In this document: one piece after another, positions 5,730 through 5,769 of the stretch
Position numbering within the stretch: position 1 is the first letter of the stretch
How the letters are laid out: each line of letters begins with the position of its first letter
Source of the DNA: Eubacterium sp.
GTDB taxonomy: Bacteria; Bacillota; Clostridia; Oscillospirales; Acutalibacteraceae
Length of the DNA: 5,769 bases
Direction of reading: 5' to 3'
Assembly (NCBI GenBank): GCA_024696725.1
Contig: JAILGO010000102.1
Location: forward strand, 1 to 5,769
The notes under the pieces: model-generated
The model's input: the letters and a program-made list of their open reading frames with translations, nothing else
Database searches by the model: none
Told to the model about the DNA's origin: nothing
Translations under genes and position numbers: made by a program

Positions 5730-5769
5730 AAAAAATGGCGCGCTGTGGGGGACTCTCTTCTCAACAACA

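Noticed and set aside
1..5769. CRISPR array, insertion sequence, prophage or toxin-antitoxin pair
   Set aside because: No spaced direct repeats, transposase motifs, terminal inverted repeats or small paired genes were seen; the tRNA cluster shows no adjacent integrase or duplicated tRNA end.

Overview
The window carries most of a spermidine/putrescine-type ABC transporter operon on the + strand, a convergent gene for a secreted cysteine peptidase on the - strand, and a three-gene tRNA cluster on the - strand. Several features suggest a Gram-positive anaerobe of class Clostridia, probably Oscillospiraceae/Ruminococcus-like. These are the potABCD gene order with PotD as the last transporter gene, the strong GGAGG-type ribosome binding sites, the mix of ATG, GTG and TTG starts, CCA-encoding tRNAs with Firmicutes-type sequences, and a secreted C39-like peptidase with fibronectin-like modules. 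The lineage is inferred from style and was not tested by any search.

Layout: 1-428 is the 3' end of potA (TOBE domain and an acidic tail); the ATPase domain and the operon promoter lie upstream of the window. potB (421-1272), potC (1269-2087), potD (2084-3346) and a Gph-like HAD phosphatase (3330-3992) follow without gaps. Each start codon overlaps the previous stop, by 8, 4, 4 and 17 nt, so the five genes look like one translationally coupled transcription unit. A perfect 12-bp hairpin (3994-4020), with U-runs readable in both directions, closes this operon and also the converging peptidase gene (5307-4024, - strand), whose stop codon is 3 nt away. The peptidase gene has its own recognisable sigma-A-type promoter (5337-5364). 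Upstream of it, on the same strand, lies the tRNA-His(GTG)-tRNA-Gln(TTG)-tRNA-Lys(TTT) cluster, closed by a 13-bp hairpin at 5424-5453. The last ~40 bases (5730-5769) hold no gene I can support.

How the genes work together: PotD captures a polyamine-like ligand outside the cell, PotB and PotC form the membrane channel, and PotA powers import. The HAD phosphatase is co-transcribed, but its metabolic link to the transporter is not evident. The peptidase and tRNAs are separate units.

I did not find a clearly novel system. The most unusual points are in PotD: it carries a C-terminal transmembrane anchor instead of a lipobox, has an unusually Cys-rich mature domain, and departs from the E. coli PotD ligand-binding residues at several aligned positions.
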